A DNA stretch of 64,000 nucleotides from a candidate division Zixibacteria bacterium SM23_81 (GTDB lineage: Bacteria > SM23-81). Below are positions 7,552 through 15,889 of this stretch, in pieces (within the stretch, counting starts at the first letter, position 1; each line of letters begins with the position of its first letter). Below the pieces are notes generated by a model. That model worked only from the letters and a program-made list of their open reading frames with translations, made no database searches and had not been told where the DNA came from. The position numbers and the translations under genes were made by a program. The stretch spans positions 1 to 64,000 of the forward strand of contig LJUY01000004.1 of NCBI GenBank assembly GCA_001304015.1. Reading direction: 5' to 3'.

Positions 7552-9795
7552 TTAGAAAGATGAGCTCAGCTGCAAGACCATCACGGTGATGTCATCCATT
7601 TGAACTTGGCCTCCGACGAAGGCGTTTATCTGATTAAAGAGCTGGTTCAGGAGACCATCAGGCGGCAGACAGCGTTGTTCAAGAAGAAGTCGGGTCAGCC
7701 TCTCTTCGCCGAACTCCTCGCCAGTCAAATTCTGAGCCTCTGAGATCCCATCGGTATAGAGAAACAGGGTATCTCCGGCCCGCAAAAGTAGCGTTTCCTC
7801 CTCATAGTGAGTATCGGCCACAACGCCCAACACCAGACCGCCTCTGGTCAACTCCTTAACCTGCCCATCAGCGCTGATCAAGATGGGGAAGTTATGCCCT
7901 GCATTGCTGTAAGTGAAATTTCCGTTATCCAGATCCAGCTCACCATAGAAGAAGGTGGCGAACCTGTCCGCCTCTGTGACTCGAGTGAGGTGAGCATTGA
8001 CGCGAGCCACCGTTTCACACACGGAGAGGCGATTTTCTGCTTGGGCATTGAAGCTGGCCTGGAGCACCGCCATCAGCAGAGCGGCGGGCAATCCTTTTCC
8101 GGAGACGTCTCCAATGGCTATTCCCAGCTTTCCGTCCTGACCGGTGATGAAATCGAAATAATCGCCGCCCACCTGTCTGCTGGGTTTGCTCAAGGCTGAG
8201 ATGAGAAACTTATCGCCCTTGGGACAGACCTTGGGCAGGAGAGACTCCTGGATGTCTCTCGCTCTGGCCAGTTCCTCCTCGATGCGGCGTTTTTCCAATG
8301 ACTCCTGGTACAATTGGGAGTTCACCAAAGCGATGGCTGTTTGTCCGGCCAGCACCGAGAGCATAGTCATGTCCTCGAAATTATAGCGTCTGGCACCCAA
8401 CTTGTTGCCCAGACAGAGAACACCTAACAGTTGTTCTCCATGGGCGACGGGAACGAGAAGTTTGGCTCCCCATCGCCTCAGCTTTTCCCGATCTTCAGCG
8501 TCCAGATGACTTTCAATCTCCCTTAAAGAAGTAGGCCCGCGGGCTCTGGCTAGCAGTTTCATGGTGGGACCATTTTCGTTGAAACAGATTTCTCCAGGCA
8601 CACTTTTCGGAGAGATGTACTTGGCAGGCTGCCCCTCTTTGCTTTCTCGCAGTAGCAGTACCATCCTGTCAGTAAAGGAGGCGATCCGAAAGGTCTCAGT
8701 GATCTTTTCCTGGAGCTGTTCAATCTCGAAGATAGAGGAGATGTCATGGGTCAGCCGCCGGAGGAGGTTTCGATAATCCGAAGGATCACGGCGAAAAATC
8801 CGCTCCGAGAGTTCCTCCATACGGCTCAGCATGGGCTGAAAGAAAATCACGGCGATGGCCACAAAGGCAATCTCCAGATAGGGGATTCTCAAACCAAGGG
8901 TTCGAGCCACCAGGTTATCCAATTGCCTGATGACGACCAGGTATGCCCCTAGCAGCAAACCGGTGGTCGCCGAGTAGACGATTCCCTGGCGGACGATGGT
9001 ACGCAGATCAAGGAACTGGTGCCTGACGATGGCCCAAGAGATGGAGCCGGTTCCGACGAACAGAGCGGTGACCACCATAAAGGATCGAGCTTGAGGAGGA
9101 ACGCTTAGAGGGGTGAGCACAGGCAGCAGAATGGCCACGGCATACAATCCCACGCCCCAGGCCACTCCCCAGAGGACTGGGCGGGCCCCTCTCTTCTGGA
9201 GAGGATCCTCCAGATCTCGATATCCCCGGCCCATGAGGACAATGGCGGCGACGACGTATAGCAGGTTGACAGAGGAGAAAAATTTGATGTGAATTTGATA
9301 GATACCGGAAAAGAACAGGGTCACGATCTTAAGGAGCACGATGACCGCCTCCACAAAGGGACCCAGTTGGCTGCCCAAGCGACGGGGAGCCAAGAGGGAG
9401 GCGAGCTTGTCGGGAGAGGAGAAGGCCAGGACCACAAACAAGTGGATGAGGTGGGGTAGAAAGATCCAGATCCACAATCGGGGATGACGGCGGATTAACT
9501 TGTGCTCCCGGGGAAAAATCAGGGAGAAGAAAACCAGCTGGGGAAAGAAGAACTCCCACAAGTAAAAGAAGTTAAAGTAAAAGCTTGTTGCCAGAACATC
9601 TCTGGCAGGGTATAGGTATTGAACCAAGGTACCGAAGGCGCCCAAAAGGGGACCCAGTCCGCCGAAGAACAACATAGTGCTGGTAACCCGGTTTATTCTT
9701 TGTCGGGGGTTTTCCCGGAGGATAACCAGGCCTAGAAGATAAAGGGCTACCCCCACCGCCATATAAAAGGCTGCTATGTATAGGTTTGCTCTCAT
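7552..9795 (-). CDS. Membrane-bound GAF-PP2C (SpoIIE-type) serine phosphatase
   Basis: The 747-residue sensor phosphatase has about nine hydrophobic segments in the first 330 residues, resembling the seven-helix N-terminus of some sensor kinases. A GAF domain follows (about 360-500), then a linker RRIEEELARARDIQESLLP typical of RsbU/SpoIIE proteins, then the phosphatase domain. Metal-binding motifs are VGGDYFDF, GDVSGKGLPAAL, YTDGISEA and MDDITVMV. Such enzymes dephosphorylate STAS anti-anti-sigma proteins. Two STAS genes lie at 34.4-35.2 kb and a matching kinase at 10.9 kb, so it may feed that circuit (inference). It shares the strand of the downstream Nudix gene, 14 bp away. Confidence 0.92.
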   Translation of the reverse strand: MRANLYIAAFYMAVGVALYLLGLVILRENPRQRINRVTSTMLFFGGLGPLLGAFGTLVQYLYPARDVLATSFYFNFFYLWEFFFPQLVFFSLIFPREHKLIRRHPRLWIWIFLPHLIHLFVVLAFSSPDKLASLLAPRRLGSQLGPFVEAVIVLLKIVTLFFSGIYQIHIKFFSSVNLLYVVAAIVLMGRGYRDLEDPLQKRGARPVLWGVAWGVGLYAVAILLPVLTPLSVPPQARSFMVVTALFVGTGSISWAIVRHQFLDLRTIVRQGIVYSATTGLLLGAYLVVIRQLDNLVARTLGLRIPYLEIAFVAIAVIFFQPMLSRMEELSERIFRRDPSDYRNLLRRLTHDISSIFEIEQLQEKITETFRIASFTDRMVLLLRESKEGQPAKYISPKSVPGEICFNENGPTMKLLARARGPTSLREIESHLDAEDREKLRRWGAKLLVPVAHGEQLLGVLCLGNKLGARRYNFEDMTMLSVLAGQTAIALVNSQLYQESLEKRRIEEELARARDIQESLLPKVCPKGDKFLISALSKPSRQVGGDYFDFITGQDGKLGIAIGDVSGKGLPAALLMAVLQASFNAQAENRLSVCETVARVNAHLTRVTEADRFATFFYGELDLDNGNFTYSNAGHNFPILISADGQVKELTRGGLVLGVVADTHYEEETLLLRAGDTLFLYTDGISEAQNLTGEEFGEERLTRLLLEQRCLPPDGLLNQLFNQINAFVGGQVQMDDITVMVLQLSSSF

Positions 9796-9949
9796 CGGGA
9801 TTTAAATTTTCTTCCTACTCGCTTCGTATTGCTGGCAGAGGAGGAAAGAATGCTTAGCGAACAATTTAGATATAGTTGTTGGTAAGCCCCAAAAGGAGGT
9901 ATTTGTCAGAGCTATGCTAAAGTTAGCTTCTAAGTTTTTAAGTCATTCG

Positions 9950-10906
9950 TTAATGATCCGACAAGAATTCAGCGATGTATTTGTGGCCGTATTTTGAAAA
10001 ATGAACGCCGTCACCATATAGATAATAGGATTTCGAATGGCAATTTCTGGAAGACAACTCAGCAAAAGGATTGAGAGGAACAATATGTCTATCCTTGAGA
10101 GATTTTATCATAAGGTTTTGTGGCGCGAAATCACCTTTCCTGAGCTGATATTCATAGGGTAGCAGAACCAAGTCGAAGGGGATTTCGCGCTCGGAGCATA
10201 GATCATATACATCAACTATCCTTTTGATGGCGTGTTGAAATTCTGCATTGTTCTTGTGGTAAAAGGACTTATCGAAGAGAAAATAGCTTTTTGAACGGTC
10301 AAACAAAAGGGTCTTGGCGAAATAATAAAGTTTACTGTGAATTCGCATGAACAATAGGATATCGGAGAAGAGATGTCTTATCTTACCACCGGGCATTTTA
10401 AAATCGGGCATATTTAAATATATGTCGTTCAAACACCAGAAGATTGATACTCGTGTAATTTTCAAATCATATTTATTTTCCAACACAAAATACTTAAAAA
10501 CGTCATAATAATTATCTATGCTGTAACCACTAGCAGAAGGATTTAAAATGTTTGTTGAGTTTGTTCTCCTTTGAGCAATTCCGGCGAAGGTAGAGTCGGC
10601 CTCAACGCCGATCCCGAAGGTGACAGAGTCCCCAAGAAAAAGCCAGCTTCCTTTGGAGGTATCAATGCTAACGCTATATTCTCTAAAACCGTATTTATCT
10701 ACTCGTACACTGGCATCGTTTGATTTGCCTGCGCTAAGAGGTTTGAGTCCATGAGAGGCGTAATATAAACTATCGACAAATAGGCCTTTCGTTGTTCCTT
10801 GAGTTTTTATGTGAGGCACGAAGATGCGAACTGCTAATTCGGCGACCAGGAGCAGAAATATAATAATTACGATGTTATAATTGATAAAGATTAGAGTCTT
10901 TCTCAT
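9950..10906 (-). CDS. SGNH/GDSL-type hydrolase with N-terminal membrane anchor
   Basis: The 318-residue protein has a single hydrophobic anchor (IVIIIFLLLVAELAVRIF). Block I is FLGDSVTFGIG and block V is DGVHFSKYGHKYI, giving Ser and Asp/His catalytic residues. Block III is represented by a CLNDIY motif. The family removes or adds acyl groups on extracellular sugars and lipids; the substrate is unknown. The gene is visibly AT-rich (runs such as ataatt and tttaaa throughout) compared with the phosphatase genes on both sides, and it separates them, which suggests a late insertion. Confidence 0.8.
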   Translation of the reverse strand: MRKTLIFINYNIVIIIFLLLVAELAVRIFVPHIKTQGTTKGLFVDSLYYASHGLKPLSAGKSNDASVRVDKYGFREYSVSIDTSKGSWLFLGDSVTFGIGVEADSTFAGIAQRRTNSTNILNPSASGYSIDNYYDVFKYFVLENKYDLKITRVSIFWCLNDIYLNMPDFKMPGGKIRHLFSDILLFMRIHSKLYYFAKTLLFDRSKSYFLFDKSFYHKNNAEFQHAIKRIVDVYDLCSEREIPFDLVLLPYEYQLRKGDFAPQNLMIKSLKDRHIVPLNPFAELSSRNCHSKSYYLYGDGVHFSKYGHKYIAEFLSDH

Positions 10907-10930
10907 TATCGATCGGTGAACATCTGTGAG

Positions 10931-11380
10931 CTACTTTCTTCTCCTCACATCTTTATCCCTTAGTCGTTTGATCATCTTCACTTCGGTGCCTCCGCCGGGG
11001 GCGAGGTTAAAGGTCACCTTATCCATGAGAGAACGCAGAATAAGGATGCCCCTCCCGTTACATTTCATCAGGTTCTCTGGATCCAGAGGGTCGCACACGT
11101 CTTCCACGCAGAAGCTCTCTCCCTCGTCGCGAACGCGCACGGTTATCTGTCTTGGGCTGGTATCGACGAGAATGGTCACCTTTTTTCTCTCATCTTGTTT
11201 GTTGCCATGGACGATGGCGTTGTTCACCGCCTCAGAGACGGATATGGCGATATCGACAGTGGCATCATTTTCGAAACCCATTTTTTGGGCCATGCCTTCG
11301 ATAAAAGCCACCGCGTGTTTGAGATATTTGAGCGAGCTGGGTATGATCAGGTTTTGGCGATGGGCCTTTCCCCTTGGCAT
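10931..11380 (-). CDS. RsbW/SpoIIAB-like serine kinase (HATPase_c_2), anti-sigma type
   Basis: The 149-residue single GHKL ATPase domain has N-box EAVNNAIVHGN, G1 VRDEGESF and G2 NGRGILILRSLMD. Kinases of this type phosphorylate STAS-domain proteins and, in their absence, bind a sigma factor or other target. It starts 9 bp after the stop of the GAF-GAF-PP2C phosphatase, with a purine-rich site GGGGGAGGA in front. The pair thus forms an operon of opposing kinase and phosphatase. No sigma factor gene is present in the window. Confidence 0.9.
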   Translation of the reverse strand: MPRGKAHRQNLIIPSSLKYLKHAVAFIEGMAQKMGFENDATVDIAISVSEAVNNAIVHGNKQDERKKVTILVDTSPRQITVRVRDEGESFCVEDVCDPLDPENLMKCNGRGILILRSLMDKVTFNLAPGGGTEVKMIKRLRDKDVRRRK

Positions 11381-11389
11381 TCCTCCCCC

Positions 11390-13186
11390 TTACTGGAGCA
11401 CCTTAAGAATGAGCATGGTGATATCGTCGCCCAGCCCAGACGGACCGACGAATTCGCGAAGCTGATCGTGGATTTCATTTTGCAGCTCTTGAGCAGACAA
11501 ATGTCGCCCCCGGCGCGCGGCTTGCACCAAGCGCTCTTCTCCAAACTCCTCTTCCAATACATTCTTGGCCTCCGAGGCCCCATCAGTATAAAAAATTAGA
11601 CAATCTCCTGGCTGTAGCTTGATGGCTTCCTCCTGATAATTGGTCTTCTCTAGAAACCCCAGGGTCAGTCCGCCCGTATTCAGCCGTTGAAAGGAGCCGT
11701 CGGAAGACAGTAAAATAGGCGGATTATGTCCTGCATTGGCATAGGTAAATATTTGGCGTTTGGTGTCCAGCACCCCATAAACTGCTGTGACATACTGGTC
11801 GGGGGCGGTGCTCTCCCAGAGCAAAGCGTTCACCTTGGAGCAAATCTTCCCGATGGCGTAGTTGTTGCGGATCTCCGCCAGTAAACTGGCGCGGAAACTG
11901 GCCATGATCAAGGCAGCCGGGATTCCTTTACCGGAGACGTCGCCGATCACCAGCCCCATCTGTCCCTCTGATACGGGGATAAAATCGAAGTAATCGCCGC
12001 CCACCTCCTGGGAGGGAACATTCATCCCGGCCAGCTCATAGCCCTCTATTCGGGGAGGCTTCTGGGGAAGAAAGCTCTTTTGAATTTGTCGGGCAACGGC
12101 CAGCTCGTGTTCCAGACGTTGCATCTCCAGCGTCTCTTTGAACAGGCGGGCATTCTCGATGGCCACGGCGGCTTGGCTGGCGAAAGCGGTTAAAAGATCA
12201 AGGTCATGGTCGTCATAGACATTTAGCTGATCGCTCTCCATGTTGAAAACGCCTATGACCTGTTCTCCGCTTTTCAAGGGAGCTGCGACCTCCGAGCGGG
12301 TTTGCGGTCGCGCGTTGACGTATCGGGGTTCGCGGGAGACATCGGGAACGATGATGCCCTGCCCCTTTTTGGCCGCCCAGCCCATAACCCCTTCGCCGAC
12401 TTTGAGGCGCACCTTGCCTTCCATCTGGGGATCATATCCCTGGAGGGTTTCGGCCTCTATCTGCTGGGTCTTCGGATCGATGATATAAATGCCCGCAGCG
12501 TCATAGCGGACAACATGGCTGAGGGCATCCATAATTAAAGCGAGCACCTTTTCCAAATCCAGGGAGGAGGTGATGATTTTGCCCACCTCGCACAGAGCCA
12601 TGCGTTCCCGGATTTCTCGTCTGGCCCGCTGATAGAGTTGGCTGTTGTCCAAGGCGATGGCCACTTGGTCGGCCAGAGCAGAGAAGATCTCAAGATCCTT
12701 TTCGGAAAAACCAGCATCGTCTGTTTTGTTGCGTGCCACTAAAGCTCCGCGGACCGTGCCCTTTCTCAAGAGGGGGACGCAGAGGACCGAGCGGGTTTTA
12801 AATCCCGTCAGGCCGTCTATGACACCGCCGAAGCGGGGATCGGTGGTTACATCGTTGACGATGGCCGGTTTTCCCTCACGAACGACCCAACCCACGATTC
12901 CCTTGCCAGTTTGAATAGGGAGCTTTTTGACCTTCTGTCCCATGTCCCCAAGGGCGATCTCATAGCGAAGTTCCCCACTCTGTTCGTCCCTGACCACCAG
13001 AGAGGTGGCCTCGGCATCCACGGCCTGTGCACTTAGCTCCATGATGAGGCTCAGCAGCTGCTGAGTCTCCAAGGTGGAGTTCAGGGCTTTTGCCGCCTCA
13101 ACGAGAAAGCTCCAGCGGCTTTTATGATCGGTTACTCCCCTTTTTTTACGCGTTATCTTCGGACTTTTTGCCACCTCCGCCCTCAC
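11390..13186 (-). CDS. Tandem-GAF PP2C (SpoIIE-type) serine phosphatase
   Basis: The 598-residue soluble protein has two GAF sensor domains (about 25-165 and 190-340), a coiled linker LEHELAVARQIQKSFLPQKPP, and a SpoIIE-type phosphatase domain with VGGDYFDF, GDVSGKGIPAALIMASF, YTDGASEA and GDDITMLIL. There is no membrane segment, so it should sense a cytoplasmic ligand or redox state. It is followed at once by an RsbW-like kinase. The two are expected to act on the same STAS partner in opposite directions (established for RsbU/RsbW, inferred here). Confidence 0.93.
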   Translation of the reverse strand: MRAEVAKSPKITRKKRGVTDHKSRWSFLVEAAKALNSTLETQQLLSLIMELSAQAVDAEATSLVVRDEQSGELRYEIALGDMGQKVKKLPIQTGKGIVGWVVREGKPAIVNDVTTDPRFGGVIDGLTGFKTRSVLCVPLLRKGTVRGALVARNKTDDAGFSEKDLEIFSALADQVAIALDNSQLYQRARREIRERMALCEVGKIITSSLDLEKVLALIMDALSHVVRYDAAGIYIIDPKTQQIEAETLQGYDPQMEGKVRLKVGEGVMGWAAKKGQGIIVPDVSREPRYVNARPQTRSEVAAPLKSGEQVIGVFNMESDQLNVYDDHDLDLLTAFASQAAVAIENARLFKETLEMQRLEHELAVARQIQKSFLPQKPPRIEGYELAGMNVPSQEVGGDYFDFIPVSEGQMGLVIGDVSGKGIPAALIMASFRASLLAEIRNNYAIGKICSKVNALLWESTAPDQYVTAVYGVLDTKRQIFTYANAGHNPPILLSSDGSFQRLNTGGLTLGFLEKTNYQEEAIKLQPGDCLIFYTDGASEAKNVLEEEFGEERLVQAARRGRHLSAQELQNEIHDQLREFVGPSGLGDDITMLILKVLQ

Positions 13187-13280
13187 TTCAGTGATGGTAT
13201 GGCTGCTTTGAGATGGTATTTATTTCCTTTCCTGCCGAACAAGGCCTTACGCAATAGTGCTGGTACTGTGAGAAGCAAGG

Positions 13281-13427
13281 CTAATTTCTTTCAAAGAGTT
13301 TGGTGATCCCTCTTGTTGACAATAATCCGAAGAGAATGATGGGCAAGAATTCCTGTTTCTCACTGATGATGAACTCGTGAGTGAGGTCGTCGATGTCGAT
13401 TCCTAAAAGCGAGACTGTATCGCTCAT
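13281..13427 (-). CDS. Small 48-residue ORF coupled to the phosphoribosyltransferase gene
   Basis: The start ATG (13427-13425) overlaps the stop of the upstream phosphoribosyltransferase gene as ATGA. The sequence begins MSDTVSLLGIDIDDLTHEF, has a hydrophobic stretch FLPIILFGLLS, and ends with a TAG at 13283-13281. No family is recognised. The exact stop-start overlap and the acidic-then-hydrophobic composition favour a real, translationally coupled gene, but a chance ORF of this size is possible. Confidence 0.45.
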   Translation of the reverse strand: MSDTVSLLGIDIDDLTHEFIISEKQEFLPIILFGLLSTRGITKLFERN

Positions 13428-14092
13428 CTTTCTTGAGTCCAACGGCGCTCCTCTTTTTTATGCTCTCTCTGCCATTTTTCCATGGTTTCGATAACCTCTT
13501 CGTCCGAAACGTCGTACCAATTTGCGTAAGCTTGCGCGACTGCTCGGAAAAAAGCAGGCTTACTCAAAACTACGATTTCATGAGCCAATTCTCCAACCTC
13601 TTTCGCGACCTCTTCTCCCGAAACGGGAACTGCCACTATGATCTTCTGTGCTTTTTTATTTTTGCAAAGGTTTATGGCCGCCCGCATGGTGGAGCCCATG
13701 GCGAGACCATCATCCACTAATATGACCACCTTGTCGGTGATTTCCGGCAATGGTGCGCCTTTTCTTAACACCACGATTCTTCTTTGAATCTCCTCCTTTT
13801 GTTGCTCTATGATTTTATCAACAGTCTTCTTTGAAAGCCAATGGGCAGTACCCTGAAAGATGAATGTGCTGCCATCTTCCGCTACTGCCCCGAAGCCCGC
13901 TTCCGGCTCGTCGGGGAAAGGCAGCTTTCTGGAAACCAAGATGGATAAGGTGGCATTGAGATGTTTGGCCACCTGATATCCCACTTCAACCCCGCCCCGG
14001 GGAATGGCCAGCACCAGGGCGTTTTGGTCCGAATATTTCTCAAGAGCTCGAGCCAGCTTTTCGCCGGCATCTCTTCTGTCTTTGAATACCAT
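13424..14092 (-). CDS. Phosphoribosyltransferase-domain protein (COG1926 type)
   Basis: The protein has about 222 residues. It contains the PRPP-binding loop ILVDDGLAMGSTM and an early IPRGGVEVGYQVA segment seen in stand-alone phosphoribosyltransferases of the COG1926 group. A KLPFPDEPEAGFGAVAEDG segment is also characteristic. The reaction is not known for this group, and many members are adjacent or fused to hydrolases. The start is uncertain. The ATG at 14092 begins MVFKDRRDAGEKLA, where the conserved domain starts, but the site upstream is weak. A 48-residue ORF overlaps its stop. Confidence 0.85.
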   Translation of the reverse strand: MVFKDRRDAGEKLARALEKYSDQNALVLAIPRGGVEVGYQVAKHLNATLSILVSRKLPFPDEPEAGFGAVAEDGSTFIFQGTAHWLSKKTVDKIIEQQKEEIQRRIVVLRKGAPLPEITDKVVILVDDGLAMGSTMRAAINLCKNKKAQKIIVAVPVSGEEVAKEVGELAHEIVVLSKPAFFRAVAQAYANWYDVSDEEVIETMEKWQREHKKEERRWTQER

Positions 14093-14535
14093 CACGCTAC
14101 TTCGGTTGGTCTCTCCTTCGCAAAGCCGCTGAAACCGGAACGGCAATTGGCAGTGGCAGTCCCCTCACCCCAACCACCCCAATAGGCATTGAGCAATGGG
14201 CAGTAGGCAGTTTTCACGAGTTTCTAGTCTCGATTCTGTAGTCTCAGGTTTTCGCGAGTCTCGGCTTTTAGAGGATAAATCGAATTTCATGAATAATTCG
14301 TGCGAGAGGCCGAGACTCGATAATCGTGAATCGTGAAAAGAAAGACCGATCCTGGATGCTGGATCCTGGTGAAGGGCAAAACCAACGGCGATCGAAGATC
14401 GGAAACCGTAAAAAATAGAGATTCGAGAAAGGGATTTCTTAGTCCTAACTCTTTGGTCAAAATGTCTGTTTCTCAACGATCTGAATTTCTTCAAGCCCGT
14501 TTCAAAACGACTACGGAGAGTGCGCCCGCTTTGCT
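14093..14535. repeat. Gene-free interval with several short-period degenerate repeat runs
   Basis: No convincing gene is present. From about 14142 there are runs of GGCAATT/GGCAGT units to 14210, then TCTAGTCTCGATTCTGTAGTC-like units, then CGATAATCGTGAATCGTGAA (14317-14336), then GATCCTGGATGCTGGATCCTGG (14348-14369). An 11-nt inverted repeat (CGAGTCTCGGC at 14255-14265, GCCGAGACTCG at 14309-14319) joins two of the runs. The style matches the arrays around the four-helix-bundle genes elsewhere in the window. Confidence 0.6.
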
Positions 14536-15450
14536 TTATTCGGAAGCACCTTGGGCTACTGCCAACCCAACCAAACGTTCAGCAATGGCGCGAACAATAT
14601 CATCAGGTACTCCATCAGGAGTTTTTGATTGCAAACGGAGATCAATCTGATCGTTCACGTAATCCACGACAATCCAAAGACCTTCCTGGGCTAAGCTAAT
14701 TTCCGTAGAAAACAGACCCAGCCCGCAAACTTGGGCAATAGTCACAGACATGTGGCGTAAAGAAGTAAGATCATAGTGATCTTCTTCGGCCATAGTGACG
14801 GGGAGATAGATATGCGTGTGAGGATCCCACCAGCATGCAAAGACCTTCTCCGCACAATAGATGACGCGAAACCATGCCGGACGCGGGCCAATCTGAGTTG
14901 GAGTAATATGGGCCTGCAGCAGGTATTTGTCGGCAGGATATTCCTGTCGAGTGACGAGCACATGGCTGAGAGAGGAGGCTCTGGTGACCACCCCTTCGCC
15001 ACTTCCACCATGGGCGGGCTTGATGACGAAGCTGTCGCCGAGCGAGCTGAGGTTGATAGGCTGAAGATCGGGCTCCTCTTCATAGGATGGTATGACGATG
15101 GTGTGTGGTGTGTGCAGCCCTGCCTTGACGAGGTCCAGATGCATAGCTGCCTTGTTCCAGGCGCGGACAGCTCGTTCACGAGGATTGATGCGATAAATAG
15201 CATGATCATGAGCCCATTGATCAAGGGGGATAAAGCGCACATCCTCATCAGAAGCGCGGTCGAAAAAGACCTGGAAGGTCAACCTGTTGTTGACCAGGGC
15301 ATCAAGCATATCCGTGAGGTTGTCGGGAGTAATTTGGAGCAATGATAGTTCGCGTGCCTGGCAGGTTGCGTTAAGAAGCTTAACAAAGTCGGCATCAGGT
15401 TCCCAGTTCCAGGCAATACAGAAGTCGTAGCGGGTCATGGCCATTCTCAT
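14536..15450 (-). CDS. ATP-grasp-like protein
   Basis: The 304-residue protein has an N-terminal pre-ATP-grasp-like domain (residues 1-110). A glycine-rich ATP loop follows (SFVIKPAHGGSGEGVVTRAS), then VVDYVNDQIDLR near the end, where ATP-grasp enzymes place metal-binding acidic and Asn residues. It resembles RimK or YheC/D-type ligases, but the substrate and product cannot be deduced. Start choice is unclear because ATGs lie at codons 1, 3 and 5, all close together. It stands alone, with long gaps on both sides. Confidence 0.75.
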   Translation of the reverse strand: MRMAMTRYDFCIAWNWEPDADFVKLLNATCQARELSLLQITPDNLTDMLDALVNNRLTFQVFFDRASDEDVRFIPLDQWAHDHAIYRINPRERAVRAWNKAAMHLDLVKAGLHTPHTIVIPSYEEEPDLQPINLSSLGDSFVIKPAHGGSGEGVVTRASSLSHVLVTRQEYPADKYLLQAHITPTQIGPRPAWFRVIYCAEKVFACWWDPHTHIYLPVTMAEEDHYDLTSLRHMSVTIAQVCGLGLFSTEISLAQEGLWIVVDYVNDQIDLRLQSKTPDGVPDDIVRAIAERLVGLAVAQGASE

Positions 15451-15889
15451 TATTGCTGCGCCATTATCGGCCCCGCTTGGGGCTATGGCAGATAACAGTT
15501 GTGTTTTGTAGGGTGAGTCCCAACCCTTAGGTCCTGGTTTTTTAGAGAACTGTCAGTTTTTCTGCTCGAGCGGTTCTAACTCTTAATAACTTCGGAGCAG
15601 ATAGCTTATGGCGACAAGCATTGTGGTGGCAAACGTAGTCAGAAACCTGACCTGAGCGTTATGTAATTTATTTTACTGACTTATTAGGGTTTATGTTTCA
15701 TGAGACCATACAGAGCAATGTTCACTTCAAATGAGGGACGTTATGGCAAGTCGTCAAAGTGACCCCTTGGCAGGATAGCAAGCCCTTTTTTCTGTTTTGG
15801 CAGATTGAAACCTGAATGGGTAAGGCAAGCTTTTTTCGAGAAACTGGGGAATTGAGAGCGATACGGAAGTCTTTTGTGTGAATGTCTGC
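15451..15889. other. 439-bp gap with no recognised feature
   Basis: No ORF of note, no repeat array and no convincing hairpin terminator was seen. It separates the ATP-grasp gene from the DUF3160 gene. Confidence 0.5.

Noticed and set aside
14165..14494. 109-residue minus-strand ORF in the repeat-rich gap
   Set aside because: It runs through the short-period arrays, has repeat-derived composition and no recognisable motif or ribosome site.
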